Shown one piece after another: positions 52,263 through 61,757 of a stretch of DNA of 64,000 nt. The DNA is from Phaeacidiphilus oryzae TH49 (lineage in GTDB: Bacteria > Actinomycetota > Actinomycetes > Streptomycetales > Streptomycetaceae): NCBI RefSeq assembly GCF_000744815.1, contig NZ_JQMQ01000005.1:2984055-3048054 (forward strand), written 5' to 3'. Each line of letters begins with the position of its first letter. Positions within the stretch are counted from its first letter, which is position 1. The position numbers and the translations under genes were made by a program. The notes beneath the pieces are model-generated. The model saw only the letters and a program-made list of their open reading frames with translations. It was not told the origin of the DNA and did not search any database.

Positions 52263-53024
52263 ATGCCTGGAGGCAGGCTCAGCCAGCAGGAACGTCAGCA
52301 GATCGCGCTGGGGCTGGCCGACGGCCTCGCCTACGCGGAGATCGCCCGGCGGATGGACCGGCCGACCTCGACCATCACCCGCGAGGTGATGCGCAACGGC
52401 GGCCCCACCTCCTACCGAGCCGACCTGGCACACCGGGCCACCGAGCGCCGCGCCCACCGACGCCGGCAGGGCGGCACCCCGGCGGCCAGGGGCGCGGAGG
52501 CGCCCCCCGCCGCCTACGGGCGCGACGCCGAGGCGGTACGCGAGTACGAGGAGCAGTTCACCACCGTCATGATGGCGTCCGGACTGCCCAAGATGATGTC
52601 CCGGGTGATGGCCGCCCTCACCCTGGCCGACTCCGGCAGCCTCACCGCGGCCGAGCTCGTCCAGCGCCTCCAGGTCAGCCCGGCGTCCATCTCCAAGGCG
52701 GTCACCTTCCTGGAGGACCAGGGCATGCTCAGCCGGGAGCGGGACGACCGCCGCCGCGAGCGCTACGTCCTCGACGACGACATCTGGTACCGCTCGATGG
52801 CCGCCAGCGCCCGGGCCACCGCCCGGATAGTCGACACCGCCCGGGAGGGGGTGGACGTCCTCGGCCCGGAGACCCCGGCCGGCGTCCGCCTGGAGAACGT
52901 GGCCCGCTTCCTGGACTTCGTCGCCGAGAACACCGCCCGCGCCGCCGAGCAGGCCCGCGCCCTCCTGTCCAAGCCGCCCAAGGCCGAGAACGACGAGAAC
53001 GACGCGGACGACGAGATGGACTGA
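52263..53024 (+). CDS. HTH_38 / GbsR-MarR-like fusion regulator
   Basis: 253 aa. Residues 1-65 are an HTH_38 of the kind found at the N-terminus of IS30 transposases (RLSQQERQQIALGLADGLAYAEIARRMDRPTSTITREVMRNGG). Residues 85-210 are a MarR/GbsR winged helix (GSLTAAELVQRLQVSPASISKAVTFLEDQGMLSRERDDRRRERYVLDDDIWYR). Acidic tail. No transposase catalytic domain. ATG at 52263 with GAGGAGG six bases before. Divergent from the DUF4097 gene over repeated GTTGC boxes. Confidence 0.87.
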   Translation: MPGGRLSQQERQQIALGLADGLAYAEIARRMDRPTSTITREVMRNGGPTSYRADLAHRATERRAHRRRQGGTPAARGAEAPPAAYGRDAEAVREYEEQFTTVMMASGLPKMMSRVMAALTLADSGSLTAAELVQRLQVSPASISKAVTFLEDQGMLSRERDDRRRERYVLDDDIWYRSMAASARATARIVDTAREGVDVLGPETPAGVRLENVARFLDFVAENTARAAEQARALLSKPPKAENDENDADDEMD

Positions 53025-53135
53025 ACGGAAGGGGCCGAGCGAGGCGATATTCCGGTCTCGCCGCCGAAAACAACAGTTCGTAGGCGGACCGCCGTCTTAT
53101 GCCGCCTCGCCGAAAGGCCCGGCGGCGCGCCCGGC

Positions 53136-54071
53136 TCAGCCCGGGACGACGGTCGCGCCCGGGACCGGGCCGGTCGCCCGCCGCACCGAGCGGCAGGTGC
53201 CGGAGCGCAGCAGCCCCTCCGCGACGGCCTCCGCCGCCTCGGCGTCCTTGGCCAGGAAGGCGCAGGTCGGTCCGGAGCCGGAGACCAGCGACCCGAGCGC
53301 GCCGCCCTCGGTGCCGGCGCGCAGGGTGTCGGCCAGGTCGGGGCGCAGCTGGAGGGCGGCCGGCTGCAGGTCGTTGAAGAGCGCCGCGCCGAGCGCCACC
53401 GGATCCCCGTCGGCCAGGGCCTCCAGCAGCTCCTGCGAGGGCTCCGGGACCGGCACGGCGGCGGCGTGCGAGCCCCCGGCGGCGGCCGCCTCCCGCAGCC
53501 GGTCGCACTCCCGGTACACCTCCGGGGTGGAGAGGCCGCCCTCGGCGACCGCGAAGACCCAGTGGTACTCGCCGACGGTCTCCACCGGGGTCAGCAGCTC
53601 GCCCCGGCCGCGCCCCAGAGCCACCCCGCCGACCAGACCGAACGGCACATCGCTGCCCAACTCCCCAGCCAGGCCCAGGAGTTCGGGGCGCCCGGCGCCG
53701 ATCCCCCAGAGGGCGTCGCAGCCGACCAGGGCCGCCGCCGCGTCCGCGCTGCCGCCGGCCATCCCGCCCGCCACCGGGATGTCCTTGGCGATGTGGAGAT
53801 GGACGTTCGGCTCCAGGCCGTAGCGCTGGGCGAGGATCCTGGCGGCCTTGGCGGCCAGGTTGCTCCCGTCCAGCGGCACCTGGTGGGCGTCCGGCCCCGA
53901 GGCGGTGATCCGCAGGGTCTCCGCGGGGGTCACGGTGACCTCGTCGAAGAGGCCCACCGCGAAGAAGACGGTGGCCAGGCCGTGGAAGCCGTCGTCGCGC
54001 CGCCCGCCGACCGCGAGCTGCACGTTCACCTTCGCGGGCACGCGGACGGTGACGGGACCGGAACTCGGCAT
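53136..54071 (-). CDS. ispE: 4-diphosphocytidyl-2-C-methyl-D-erythritol kinase
   Basis: 311 aa GHMP kinase of the MEP isoprenoid pathway. VRVPAKVNVQLAVGGRRDDGFHGLATVF is the IspE N-terminal motif; DIPVAGGMAGGSADAAAALVGCDALWG the ATP loop; LVSGSGPTCAFLAKDAE the C-terminal motif. ATG at 54071. Follows rsmA by 83 bp, the conserved actinobacterial order. Confidence 0.96.
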   Translation of the reverse strand: MPSSGPVTVRVPAKVNVQLAVGGRRDDGFHGLATVFFAVGLFDEVTVTPAETLRITASGPDAHQVPLDGSNLAAKAARILAQRYGLEPNVHLHIAKDIPVAGGMAGGSADAAAALVGCDALWGIGAGRPELLGLAGELGSDVPFGLVGGVALGRGRGELLTPVETVGEYHWVFAVAEGGLSTPEVYRECDRLREAAAAGGSHAAAVPVPEPSQELLEALADGDPVALGAALFNDLQPAALQLRPDLADTLRAGTEGGALGSLVSGSGPTCAFLAKDAEAAEAVAEGLLRSGTCRSVRRATGPVPGATVVPG

Positions 54072-54154
54072 GGTCGGGAACTCCTGCTACTGGGGACTCT
54101 TGCGGTGCCTCGGGGCGGCGGCGGTCGCCGCGGCTGCCCGGGGCCGACCGGAGA

Positions 54155-55054
54155 TCATACTTGCGCGGGCCGGGGGCGGTGCTCGGCGAGGGCGGCGAAC
54201 TGCTCGACGGTGAGCGCCTCTCCGCGCAGCCGGTGGTCGATCCCGGCGGCGGCCAGCGCCTCCTCGGCGGCCTGCGGGGAGCCCGCCCAGCCGGCCAGCG
54301 CGGCCCGCAGGGTCTTGCGGCGCTGGGCGAAGGCCGCGTCCACGGCGGCGAAGACGTCCCGGCGGGCGGCGGTGGTGGACGGCGGGTCGCGGCGGACCAG
54401 CGAGACCAGTCCTGAGTCCACGTTCGGCGCCGGCCAGAAGACGTTCCGGCCGATCGCCCCGGCCCGCTTCACCTCGGCGTACCAGGCGGCCTTCACCGAG
54501 GGGACGCCGTACAGCTTGCCGCCGGGCTTGGCGGCGAGCCGGTCGGCGACCTCGGACTGCACCATCACCAGCACCCGCTCCAGCGAGGGGAACCGCTCCA
54601 GCATGTGCAGCAGCACCGGGACGGCGACGTTGTACGGGAGGTTGGCGACCAGCGCGGTGGGCGGCGGCCCGGGGAGGTCCTCCGGGGTGACGGTGAGGGC
54701 GTCCTGGTGCAGCAGCGCGAACCGGTCGGCGCGCTCGGGGAGCCGGGCGGCGACGGTGGTCGGCAGGTGGCGGGCGAGGATCTCGTCGATCTCGATCGCG
54801 GTGACCCGGTCCGCGACCTGGAGCAATCCGAGGGTGAGCGAGCCCAGGCCCGGGCCGACCTCCACCACCACGTCCTCCGGACGGACGTCCGCGGCGCGGA
54901 CGATCCGCCGCACCGTGTTGGCGTCGATCACGAAGTTCTGTCCGCGCTGCTTGGTCGGCCGGACGCCGAGCGCCGACGCGAGCTCGCGGATGTCCGCGGG
55001 ACCGAGAAGAGCGTCCTCGGCGGAGGGCGCGGAGGCGCCGGGGCTGGTACTCAC
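54155..55054 (-). CDS. rsmA: 16S rRNA A1518/A1519 dimethyltransferase
   Basis: 299 aa (KsgA). [26 protein letters not shown] motif [27 protein letters not shown], and the catalytic NLPY in [20 protein letters not shown]. Dimethylates two adenines in the 3' end of 16S rRNA. GTG at 55054. Between tatD and ispE; the rpfB gene usual in this slot is absent. Confidence 0.96.
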   Translation of the reverse strand: MSTSPGASAPSAEDALLGPADIRELASALGVRPTKQRGQNFVIDANTVRRIVRAADVRPEDVVVEVGPGLGSLTLGLLQVADRVTAIEIDEILARHLPTTVAARLPERADRFALLHQDALTVTPEDLPGPPPTALVANLPYNVAVPVLLHMLERFPSLERVLVMVQSEVADRLAAKPGGKLYGVPSVKAAWYAEVKRAGAIGRNVFWPAPNVDSGLVSLVRRDPPSTTAARRDVFAAVDAAFAQRRKTLRAALAGWAGSPQAAEEALAAAGIDHRLRGEALTVEQFAALAEHRPRPAQV

Positions 55055-55127
55055 GCTGCACAGGATACTTTCTCGAACCCCGCGGCCCCGGTTCCGCCCG
55101 CCGGGCTTCGTCCGGGACCCGGAGCGC

Positions 55128-56021
55128 TCAGAAGGCGAAGGCCCGGGCCGTGTTCGCCGCCACCGCCGCGCACAGCGCGTCCAGATCCTCGCCGCGCACC
55201 TCAGCGATCGCCCGCATCGTCACCGGCACCAGGTACGACGCGTTCGGCCGGCCCCGGAACGGCGCCGGGGTGAGGAACGGCGCGTCCGTCTCCACCAGCA
55301 GCAGCTCCCGCGGCACCACGGCCAGCGCGTCGCGCAGCGCCTGCGCGGAACCGAAGGTGACGTTGCCGGCGAAGGACATGAAGTACCCGTGCTCGGCGCA
55401 GACCTTGGCCATCTCGGCGTCGCCGGAGTAGCAGTGGAAGACGGTCCGCTCCGGCGCGCCCTCCTCGGCGAGGATCCGCAGCACGTCCTCGTGGGCCTCG
55501 CGGTCGTGGATGACCAGCGCCTTCCCGTGCCGCTTGGCGATCGCGACGTGCCGCCGGAAGGACTCCTGCTGCACCTCCACGCCCTCGGGCCCGGTCCGGA
55601 AGTAGTCGAGCCCGGTCTCCCCGACCCCGACCACCTGCGGCAGCCCCGCCAGCGCGTCGATCTCGGCGAGCGCCGCCTCCAGCGCCTCCGCGCCCCCCGG
55701 CTCCCGCGACCGCCCCGACCACTCGTCCGGGTCGCCCAGCACGATCCGCGGCGCCTCGTTCGGATGCAGCGACACGGTCGCGTGGACGTGGGCGAGGCGG
55801 CCGGCGACCTCCGCCGCCCACCGGGATCCGGCCAGGTCGCAGCCGACCTGGACCAGGTCCGTCACCCCGACCGCGGCCGCCTTCGCCACCGCCTCCTCGG
55901 GCCCGTGGAACTGCGACTGCATGTCCAGATGGGTGTGCGAGTCCGCGACCGGCACCGCCAGCGGCTCTGGGAGCGGAGGCGGAACCGCCTCCTGCTCCCG
56001 CGCCCTCTTCGACTTGCCCAC
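55128..56021 (-). CDS. tatD: TatD-family metal-dependent hydrolase (DNase)
   Basis: 297 aa TIM-barrel hydrolase. Metal ligands are visible: [14 protein letters not shown] (HxH), [11 protein letters not shown] (Glu), [11 protein letters not shown] (His), VFHCYSGD (His) and [13 protein letters not shown] (Asp). Acts as 3'-5' DNase or quality-control nuclease. GTG at 56021 lies 8 bp after the metG stop, so both share an operon. N-terminal 25 residues are extra basic/Pro-rich. Confidence 0.95.
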   Translation of the reverse strand: MGKSKRAREQEAVPPPLPEPLAVPVADSHTHLDMQSQFHGPEEAVAKAAAVGVTDLVQVGCDLAGSRWAAEVAGRLAHVHATVSLHPNEAPRIVLGDPDEWSGRSREPGGAEALEAALAEIDALAGLPQVVGVGETGLDYFRTGPEGVEVQQESFRRHVAIAKRHGKALVIHDREAHEDVLRILAEEGAPERTVFHCYSGDAEMAKVCAEHGYFMSFAGNVTFGSAQALRDALAVVPRELLLVETDAPFLTPAPFRGRPNASYLVPVTMRAIAEVRGEDLDALCAAVAANTARAFAF

Positions 56022-56029
56022 GCGCCTGC

Positions 56030-57694
56030 TCAGCCCTTCGCTTCGTCCTTCTTGGGCTCCTCGAGCCGCGGGAAGAGGACGGCGCCCTTGGTCACCGTCG
56101 CCCCCGCCGGCAGCAGGCCCCACTCCGCGACCCGGCCGATCCGCTGCTCGGCGATCGGGCCGAGCCCGGCCGCCTCCGCGCCCAGCGACTCCCACAGCTT
56201 GGCCGAGCTCTCCGGCATCACCGGGTTGAGCAGCACGGCCGCCGCCCGCAGGGACTCGGCCGCGGTGTACAGGATGGTCGCCAGCCGGGCCTGCGCCTCG
56301 GGGGACTCGTCCTTCGCGACCTTCCAGGGCTGCTGCTCGGTGAGGTAGCCGTTGACGTCCTTGATGAAGTCGAAGACCGCCGAGATGCCGCCGGCGAAGT
56401 CCAGCCGCTCGCCGATCGCCTCGTCGGCGGTGGCCGCCGCCCTCTTGAGCCCCTCGGCCAGCGCCTCCTCGGCCTCCCCGGCCGCGGTGGCCGCCGGCAG
56501 GGCCCCGCCGAAGTACTTGCCGACCATCGCGGCCACCCGGGAGGCCAGGTTGCCGTAGTCGTTGGCGAGTTCGGAGGTGTAGCGGGCGGAGAAGTCCTCC
56601 CAGGAGAACGAGCCGTCCTGGCCGAACTGGATGGCCCGCAGGAAGTACCAGCGGTAGGCGTCCACGCCGAAGTGCTCGGTGAGGTCCTGCGGGGCGATGC
56701 CGGTCAGGTTCGACTTCGACATCTTCTCGCCGCCGACCATCAGCCAGCCGTTGGCGATGACGCGCCTGGGCAGCGGCAGCCCGTTGGCCATCAGCATGGC
56801 CGGCCAGATCACCGCGTGGAACCGCAGGATGTCCTTGCCCACCAGGTGGACGTCGGCCGGGAAGGTGGACTCGAAGCGCTCCTGGTCGGAGCCGTACCCG
56901 ACCGCGGTCGCGTAGTTGAGGAGGGCGTCCACCCACACGTAGATGACGTGCGCCGGGTCCCACGGTACCCGCACGCCCCAGTCGAAGGTGGACCGGGAGA
57001 TCGACAGGTCCTCAAGGCCCTGCTCGACGAAGCGGAGCACCTCGTTCCGCGCCGACTCCGGCTGGATGAACTCCGGGTGGGCGGCGTAGTGCTCGAGCAG
57101 CTTGGGGCCGTACTCGGAGAGCTTGAAGAAGTAGTTCTCCTCCTTGAGCATCTCCACCGGCCGCTTGTGCACCGCGCAGAGCTTCTCGCCGTTCTCGCCG
57201 TCGATCAGCTGGTCGCCGGTCTTGTACTCCTCGCAGGCGACGCAGTACGGGCCCTCGTAGCCGCCCTGGTAGATCTCGCCCTTGTCGTACAGGTCCTGGA
57301 CGAACTCCTGCACCCGGTCGGTGTGCCGCTTCTCGGTGGTGCGGATGAAGTCGTCGTTCTGGATGTCCAGATGCCGCCAGAGCGGCTTCCAGGCCTCCTC
57401 GACGAGCTTGTCCGTCCACTCCTGCGGGCGCACGCCGTTCGCCTCGGCGGTGCGCATGATCTTCTGACCGTGCTCGTCCGTGCCGGTGAGGTACCACACC
57501 TTCTCGCCCCGCTGGCGGTGCCAGCGGGTGAGCACGTCGCCCGCGACGGTCGTATAGGCGTGGCCGAGGTGGGGCCGGTCGTTGACGTAGTAGATCGGCG
57601 TGGTGACGTAGTACCGCTTCGCCGCGGTGTCACTGCTTCCGCCGTCCGTCGCCGCCGTGGCCCCGGAGGTGCTGTCGTTCGTTGTGGCCGCCAT
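56030..57694 (-). CDS. metG: Methionyl-tRNA synthetase
   Basis: 554 aa. Class I motif HLGHAYTTVAGDVLTRW (HIGH type) and GGEKMSKSNLTG (KMSKS). Zinc-binding ACEEYKTG/CAVHKRP knot present between them. An N-terminal leader of about 25 Ser/Thr/Gly residues precedes KRYYVTTPIYYVNDRPHLG. ATG at 57694. No C-terminal Arc1p-like domain, as usual for this short form. Upstream of tatD. Confidence 0.96.
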   Translation of the reverse strand: MAATTNDSTSGATAATDGGSSDTAAKRYYVTTPIYYVNDRPHLGHAYTTVAGDVLTRWHRQRGEKVWYLTGTDEHGQKIMRTAEANGVRPQEWTDKLVEEAWKPLWRHLDIQNDDFIRTTEKRHTDRVQEFVQDLYDKGEIYQGGYEGPYCVACEEYKTGDQLIDGENGEKLCAVHKRPVEMLKEENYFFKLSEYGPKLLEHYAAHPEFIQPESARNEVLRFVEQGLEDLSISRSTFDWGVRVPWDPAHVIYVWVDALLNYATAVGYGSDQERFESTFPADVHLVGKDILRFHAVIWPAMLMANGLPLPRRVIANGWLMVGGEKMSKSNLTGIAPQDLTEHFGVDAYRWYFLRAIQFGQDGSFSWEDFSARYTSELANDYGNLASRVAAMVGKYFGGALPAATAAGEAEEALAEGLKRAAATADEAIGERLDFAGGISAVFDFIKDVNGYLTEQQPWKVAKDESPEAQARLATILYTAAESLRAAAVLLNPVMPESSAKLWESLGAEAAGLGPIAEQRIGRVAEWGLLPAGATVTKGAVLFPRLEEPKKDEAKG

Positions 57695-57996
57695 GGGGAG
57701 ATCCTAACGGCCGGGCGAAGCCCTCAAGAACCGAGTTCCGCGGCCCCCGGGACCGCTGGGGACCGGGGTGCCCGCACGGGCTCCCGCGACGCAGGTGGGC
57801 GGGGATCCGGCGCACTCCCCCGGGCGCGTTCCACCCCCGCACGCCCCTTGTTACGGGATTGGCTCACTACCGACATCCCCGGACGGGCGGCCGAGGTGTT
57901 CCCTGGGTAGAAGACGTCGGAGAATAGCGGGGACGGCACGGCGCATCCCGCCCCGCCGCACGAGGCTCAGCAGACTCACAGGGGGAGGGGCACGCC
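57695..57996. promoter_or_regulatory. Divergent promoter region of metG and the membrane kinase gene
   Basis: 302 bp between two divergent starts. No convincing coding frame, hairpin or repeat is seen. TTGTTA near 57848 could be a -35 for the kinase gene, but without a clear -10. No T-box or other riboswitch signature is visible before metG. Confidence 0.3.
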
Positions 57997-60252
57997 GTGG
58001 AGCCCTTGATCGAGCAGGACCCGCGCAAGGTCGCGGGCTACCGGGTGCTGGCCCGGCTCGGCGCCGGCGGGATGGGCCAGGTCTATCTGGGCAGATCGCC
58101 GGGCGGCCGGCGGGTGGCGCTGAAGGTGGTGCGGCCGGAGCTCGCCGACGACCCGGAGTTCCGGGCCAGGTTCGCCCGCGAGGTCACCTCGGCCCGGGCG
58201 GTCGGCGGCGCCTTCACGGCCGCCGTGGTGGACGCCGATCCGCTGGCCTCTCCGCCCTGGCTGGCCACCGAGTTCGTGCCCGGGCCCTCCCTCACCGAGT
58301 TCGTCCGCGAGCACGGCCCCCTGCCGCCGTGGTCGGTCTGGCGGCTGGCCGCGGGCCTGGCCGAGGCGCTGGCGGCGGTGCACGCGGCCGGCGTGGTCCA
58401 CCGCGACCTCAAGCCGTCCAACGTCCTCCTCGACGTCGAGGGCCCGCGGCTGATCGACTTCGGCATCTCCAAGGCCGCCGAGGCCAGCCAGCTCACCAGG
58501 ACCGGGATGGTGGTCGGCTCCCCCGGTTTCATGTCCCCCGAGCAGATCGAGGGGAACGCGGCGGACGAGCCGTCCGACGTCTTCTCCCTCGGCGCCGTGC
58601 TGGCGTACGCGGCGAGCGGCAGCGGCCCGTTCGGCGAGGGCGCCACCCCCGCGCTGCTCTACCGGGTGGTCCACCGGGAGCCCGAGCTCGACCGGATCCC
58701 GGCGGAGCTGCGCGAACTGGTCGCGGCCTGCCTGCGGAAGTCCCCGGAGAGCCGGCCCACCCCCAACGAGGTGCTGCGCAGCGCGACCGACGCGATCGGC
58801 GACGCCCCGCCGGACGCCGACTCCGAGCAGACCGGCTGGCTGCCGACCTCGCTGACGCTGGCCGTCGGCCGGCATCCGGCCGCCGACCCGCTGGACAGCC
58901 CGCCGCCGGGCTACCGCACCCCCTCCGACTGGCGCTCCACCGGCGCGGCCTGGGCGGACGCGGCGGACGCGAGCGCGACCCCGCCGGGCGCGCCCACCGG
59001 TGCGCCGGGGACCGGGGGCACGGGTTCCGGCGCCGGCCGGCGGAACGACGACACCCCGGCGACCGGCGACCCGCGGATCGCCGCGGCGGGGGCGCTCGGC
59101 GCGGCGGGCGCCGCAGGCGCCGCAGGTGCCGCGGCAGGCGCCGCGGCGGCCGCCGCGGCCGACGGAGAGGCCGCGACGCCGGTGGCGGGGACGCCCTCGC
59201 CGTGGGGCGCTCCCCTCGCCTTCGACCGACCGGCGCCCCGCGTCTCCTGGGGCACCGGCTCCTCCGAGGCCCCGGCCGCCGCCCCCGGCTCCGGCTCCTT
59301 GGACGGGCGGCAGCGGCCGTCCTGGGGCGCGGCGGGAACCGGTTTCGGCTCACCCACCGGCACCGGCACAGGTTCCGGCGCCCGTTCCGGCGCCGGGGAG
59401 TACCCGACCCCGCCCACCGGGGGCACGCCCGGCCCCACGCCGTTCGGCGTCGCGGGCCTGGCCGCCGCGGCGGCGGCCACCGAGCACGCGGCCTGGCCGA
59501 CCTCCGCCGCCCCCGTCCCGGCGGGCGTGGGAGCCGGCGGTGGTGGATTCGGCGGTGGCGGCGCGGACGGCTCGGGGAACGGCCCCGGCGGGCGGCATGC
59601 CGCCCGCCCGTGGTGGCGCGGCCGGTTCGCCGCGGGCGGCGCGGCGGCGATCATCGCGGCCGGTATCGGGGTCGGCGCTGCGCTGGCCAGCACCGGCGGC
59701 CCGAGCACGCCCAGCCCCGGGACGGCGGCCAGCAGCAGCGCCGCCGCCGGCGACGCGAGCGCGACCAGCGCCGCGACCCACGGCAGCGGCCGTTCCGGCG
59801 GCTCCTCTGGCGGCTCCGGCGGCTACGGCGGGCCGAGCACCGTGGGCGGCGGCGTAGGCGGCGCCCTTCCCTCGACGGGCGGCGGCACGGCCCACACCCC
59901 GGGCGGCGGCTCCAGCCCGACCGTACGGCCGACGACCGGCGGCGGCGCGCCCACCACGCCGACCAGCACCAAGCCCACCACCACCAAGCCGACCACCGCT
60001 CCGCCGACCAGCAACCCGACGACCGGCAGCCCGACGACCGGCCCCAGTTCGCCGGCCTCGTCGAGCCCGCCGCCCTCGCCGTCCTCGCCGACGAGCGCCA
60101 CCCCGACGGCCGTCACCCACAGCGCGTCCGCCCCGGGGACCACCCGCGGCGCCTCCTCCCCAGCGTCCGGCGGCGGAGGCAGCGGCGGGGCCACCGGCGG
60201 AGGCAGCGGCGGAACCACCTCGGCGTCGAGCGCCACCGCCTCGGCGACCTGA
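57997..60252 (+). CDS. Membrane-anchored Ser/Thr protein kinase, Hanks type
   Basis: 751 aa. Kinase domain residues 14-275: RLGAGGMGQVYLGRSPGGRRVALKVV, HRDLKPSNVLLD, IDFGISKAAE, VVGSPGFMSPEQ. A long Ala/Gly/Pro/Ser disordered region (280-545) precedes one membrane helix (AAGGAAAIIAAGIGVGAAL). The outer part is a Gly/Ser/Thr/Pro tail with TPTSTKPTTTKPTT and no sensor (no PASTA) domain. GTG at 57997 with GGGGGAGGGG before. Convergent with the zinc-ribbon gene. Confidence 0.92.
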   Translation: MEPLIEQDPRKVAGYRVLARLGAGGMGQVYLGRSPGGRRVALKVVRPELADDPEFRARFAREVTSARAVGGAFTAAVVDADPLASPPWLATEFVPGPSLTEFVREHGPLPPWSVWRLAAGLAEALAAVHAAGVVHRDLKPSNVLLDVEGPRLIDFGISKAAEASQLTRTGMVVGSPGFMSPEQIEGNAADEPSDVFSLGAVLAYAASGSGPFGEGATPALLYRVVHREPELDRIPAELRELVAACLRKSPESRPTPNEVLRSATDAIGDAPPDADSEQTGWLPTSLTLAVGRHPAADPLDSPPPGYRTPSDWRSTGAAWADAADASATPPGAPTGAPGTGGTGSGAGRRNDDTPATGDPRIAAAGALGAAGAAGAAGAAAGAAAAAAADGEAATPVAGTPSPWGAPLAFDRPAPRVSWGTGSSEAPAAAPGSGSLDGRQRPSWGAAGTGFGSPTGTGTGSGARSGAGEYPTPPTGGTPGPTPFGVAGLAAAAAATEHAAWPTSAAPVPAGVGAGGGGFGGGGADGSGNGPGGRHAARPWWRGRFAAGGAAAIIAAGIGVGAALASTGGPSTPSPGTAASSSAAAGDASATSAATHGSGRSGGSSGGSGGYGGPSTVGGGVGGALPSTGGGTAHTPGGGSSPTVRPTTGGGAPTTPTSTKPTTTKPTTAPPTSNPTTGSPTTGPSSPASSSPPPSPSSPTSATPTAVTHSASAPGTTRGASSPASGGGGSGGATGGGSGGTTSASSATASAT

Positions 60253-60274
60253 GCCGAGGGCGCCGGGCCCGTGC

Positions 60275-60679
60275 TCAGGCCTCCGGGGTGGTGTGGTGAC
60301 GCCGGAGGCGGAAGTGGAAGGGCAGGTGGAGGCGACGGCGGCGGGCCGGCCGGCGCGGCGCGTGGGCCGCCGATTCGCGCTCCCGCTCCGCACGGGCCCG
60401 GTCCGCCCGCTCCTGCCAGGCGCCGCTCGGCCGCACGGCGTGCGAGTAGCCGTCCAGGTTGGCGACCCGGCCGGCGCCCATGATCCGGACGTGGGTACCG
60501 CCGCAGCCCGGGCAGGAGGGCTGGCTCAGCGGGGACGGCACGCGGACGCCGTTGGCGTGGTAGTCGCAGACGACACGCCCGTCAGGAGTGGTCCGATGCT
60601 CGATCTCGTACGCCTGTTCCCAGCCGTGCCCGCAGTTGAGGCAGACGAACGCGTACGCCTCCTGTACGGCCTCGCTCAT
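60275..60679 (-). CDS. Zinc-ribbon protein
   Basis: 134 aa. YAFVCLNCGHGWEQAYEI (CxxC) and SCPGCGGTHV (CxxC) form a zinc ribbon; a further Cys lies between (VVCDYH). The C-terminus is very basic and His-rich (RRPARRRRLHLPFHFRLRRHH), suggesting nucleic-acid contact. Unrecognised function. ATG at 60679; downstream of rsmI by 220 bp. Confidence 0.8.
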   Translation of the reverse strand: MSEAVQEAYAFVCLNCGHGWEQAYEIEHRTTPDGRVVCDYHANGVRVPSPLSQPSCPGCGGTHVRIMGAGRVANLDGYSHAVRPSGAWQERADRARAERERESAAHAPRRPARRRRLHLPFHFRLRRHHTTPEA

Positions 60680-60698
60680 GGTGCTCTCCCGATATCCA

Positions 60699-60753
60699 GG
60701 GATTTTCCCTTACCGCTCAAGAAAATCCCCGACAGGGACCCCGGGAATTCCCG
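60699..60753 (-). repeat. Inverted repeats upstream of the zinc-ribbon gene
   Basis: GGGATTTTC (60699-60707) is inverted as GAAAATCCC (60721-60729), 13 nt apart, 20 bp before the start codon. CGGGAATTCCCG (60742-60753) is a perfect 12-bp palindrome. Candidate operator or leader hairpin. Confidence 0.5.
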
Positions 60754-60775
60754 TTTCACCCAAGCTTGACTGGGA

Positions 60776-60823
60776 CTTGGCGGGGTTTTGTTGAGGCTTG
60801 GCGCGCCTTGGTCTGCATTTGGC
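60776..60823. repeat. 21-bp phased CTTGGC/TTTGGC repeats
   Basis: CTTGGC at 60776-60781 and 60797-60802 and TTTGGC at 60818-60823 are each 21 bp apart (two helical turns), in the gap between rsmI and the zinc-ribbon gene. Spacing suggests a regulator array on one DNA face. Confidence 0.4.
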
Positions 60824-60878
60824 GTTCCCTGTACCCGGGTATTTCCCGGAAGGCGCGATCACCTCCGCCGCCCCGGCC

Positions 60879-60899
60879 GGCGCGCGCCCTTCGCGCGCC
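60879..60899 (-). terminator. Hairpin terminator after rsmI
   Basis: GGCGCGC (60879-60885) pairs with GCGCGCC (60893-60899), loop 7 nt, directly after the rsmI stop (TAA, 60900-60902). Confidence 0.6.
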
Positions 60900-61757
60900 T
60901 TATGCGCCCCCGCCGCCTCCGTGCTTCGCCGCCACCACGGCGTCGAAGACCTCCCGCTTCGGCAGCCCCGCCGCCTGCGCCACGGCCGCGATCGCCTCCT
61001 TGCGCCGCTCCCCCGCCGCCTCCCGCTCGGCGACCCGGCGGGCCAGCTCGGCGGGGTCGGCCGGGGCCGCCTCGGCCGGCGGCGCGCCGTGGACCACCAC
61101 GGTGATCTCGCCGCGCACCCCTTCCTTCGCCCACTCCGCGAGCTCGCCCAGCGGGCCGCGCCGGACCTCCTCGTAGGTCTTGGTGAGCTCCCGGCAGACC
61201 GCCGCCGGGCGGTCCGCGCCCAGCGCGTCGGCCATCGCCGCCAGGCACTCCGCGATCCGGTGGGTGGACTCGAAGAAGACCATCGTCCGCGGCTCGGCGG
61301 CCAGCTCGCGGAACCGGGCGGCACGCTCCCCGGACTTGCGCGGCGGGAATCCCTCGAAGCAGAAGCGGTCCACCGGCAGCCCGGAGAGGGCCAGCGCGGT
61401 GAGCACCGCGGAGGGGCCCGGCACGGCGGTGATCCGCACCCCCTCCTCGACCGCCGCGGCCACCAGCCGGTAGCCCGGGTCCGAGACGGACGGCATCCCG
61501 GCGTCGGTGACCAGCAGCACCCTGGCCCCGCCGGTGAGCTCGGCGACCAGCTCGGGGGTGCGGGCCGACTCGTTGCCCTCGAAGTAGGAGACCACCCGGC
61601 CGCGCGGGGTGACGCCGAGCGAGGTGGTGAGGCGGCGGAGCCGCCGGGTGTCCTCGGCGGCGACGATGTCCGCCGCGGCCAGCTCCTCGGCGAGGCGGGG
61701 CGGGGCGTCCGAGACGTCTCCGATGGGCGTTCCGGCGAGCACGAGCGTTCCAGTCAC
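60900..61757 (-). CDS. rsmI: 16S rRNA 2'-O-ribose methyltransferase RsmI
   Basis: 285 aa tetrapyrrole-methylase fold. VTGTLVLAGTPIGDVSDAPPRLAEELAAADIVAAEDTR is the family start; VSYFEGNE, LLVTDAGMPSVSDPGYRLV, VPGPSAVLTALALSGLPVDRFCFEGFPP and FESTHRI follow. Methylates C1402 in 16S rRNA. GTG at 61757 is preferred to longer starts because the domain begins there. Divergent from the PBP gene. Confidence 0.95.
   Translation of the reverse strand: MTGTLVLAGTPIGDVSDAPPRLAEELAAADIVAAEDTRRLRRLTTSLGVTPRGRVVSYFEGNESARTPELVAELTGGARVLLVTDAGMPSVSDPGYRLVAAAVEEGVRITAVPGPSAVLTALALSGLPVDRFCFEGFPPRKSGERAARFRELAAEPRTMVFFESTHRIAECLAAMADALGADRPAAVCRELTKTYEEVRRGPLGELAEWAKEGVRGEITVVVHGAPPAEAAPADPAELARRVAEREAAGERRKEAIAAVAQAAGLPKREVFDAVVAAKHGGGGGA

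Noticed and set aside
52263-52460. IS30 transposase remnant
   Set aside because: Only the HTH is shared; no DDE domain or terminal repeats, and the HTH is in frame with an intact MarR-like domain.
57724-57939. 71-codon minus-strand frame before metG
   Set aside because: No RBS or recognisable features, sits in a divergent promoter region.
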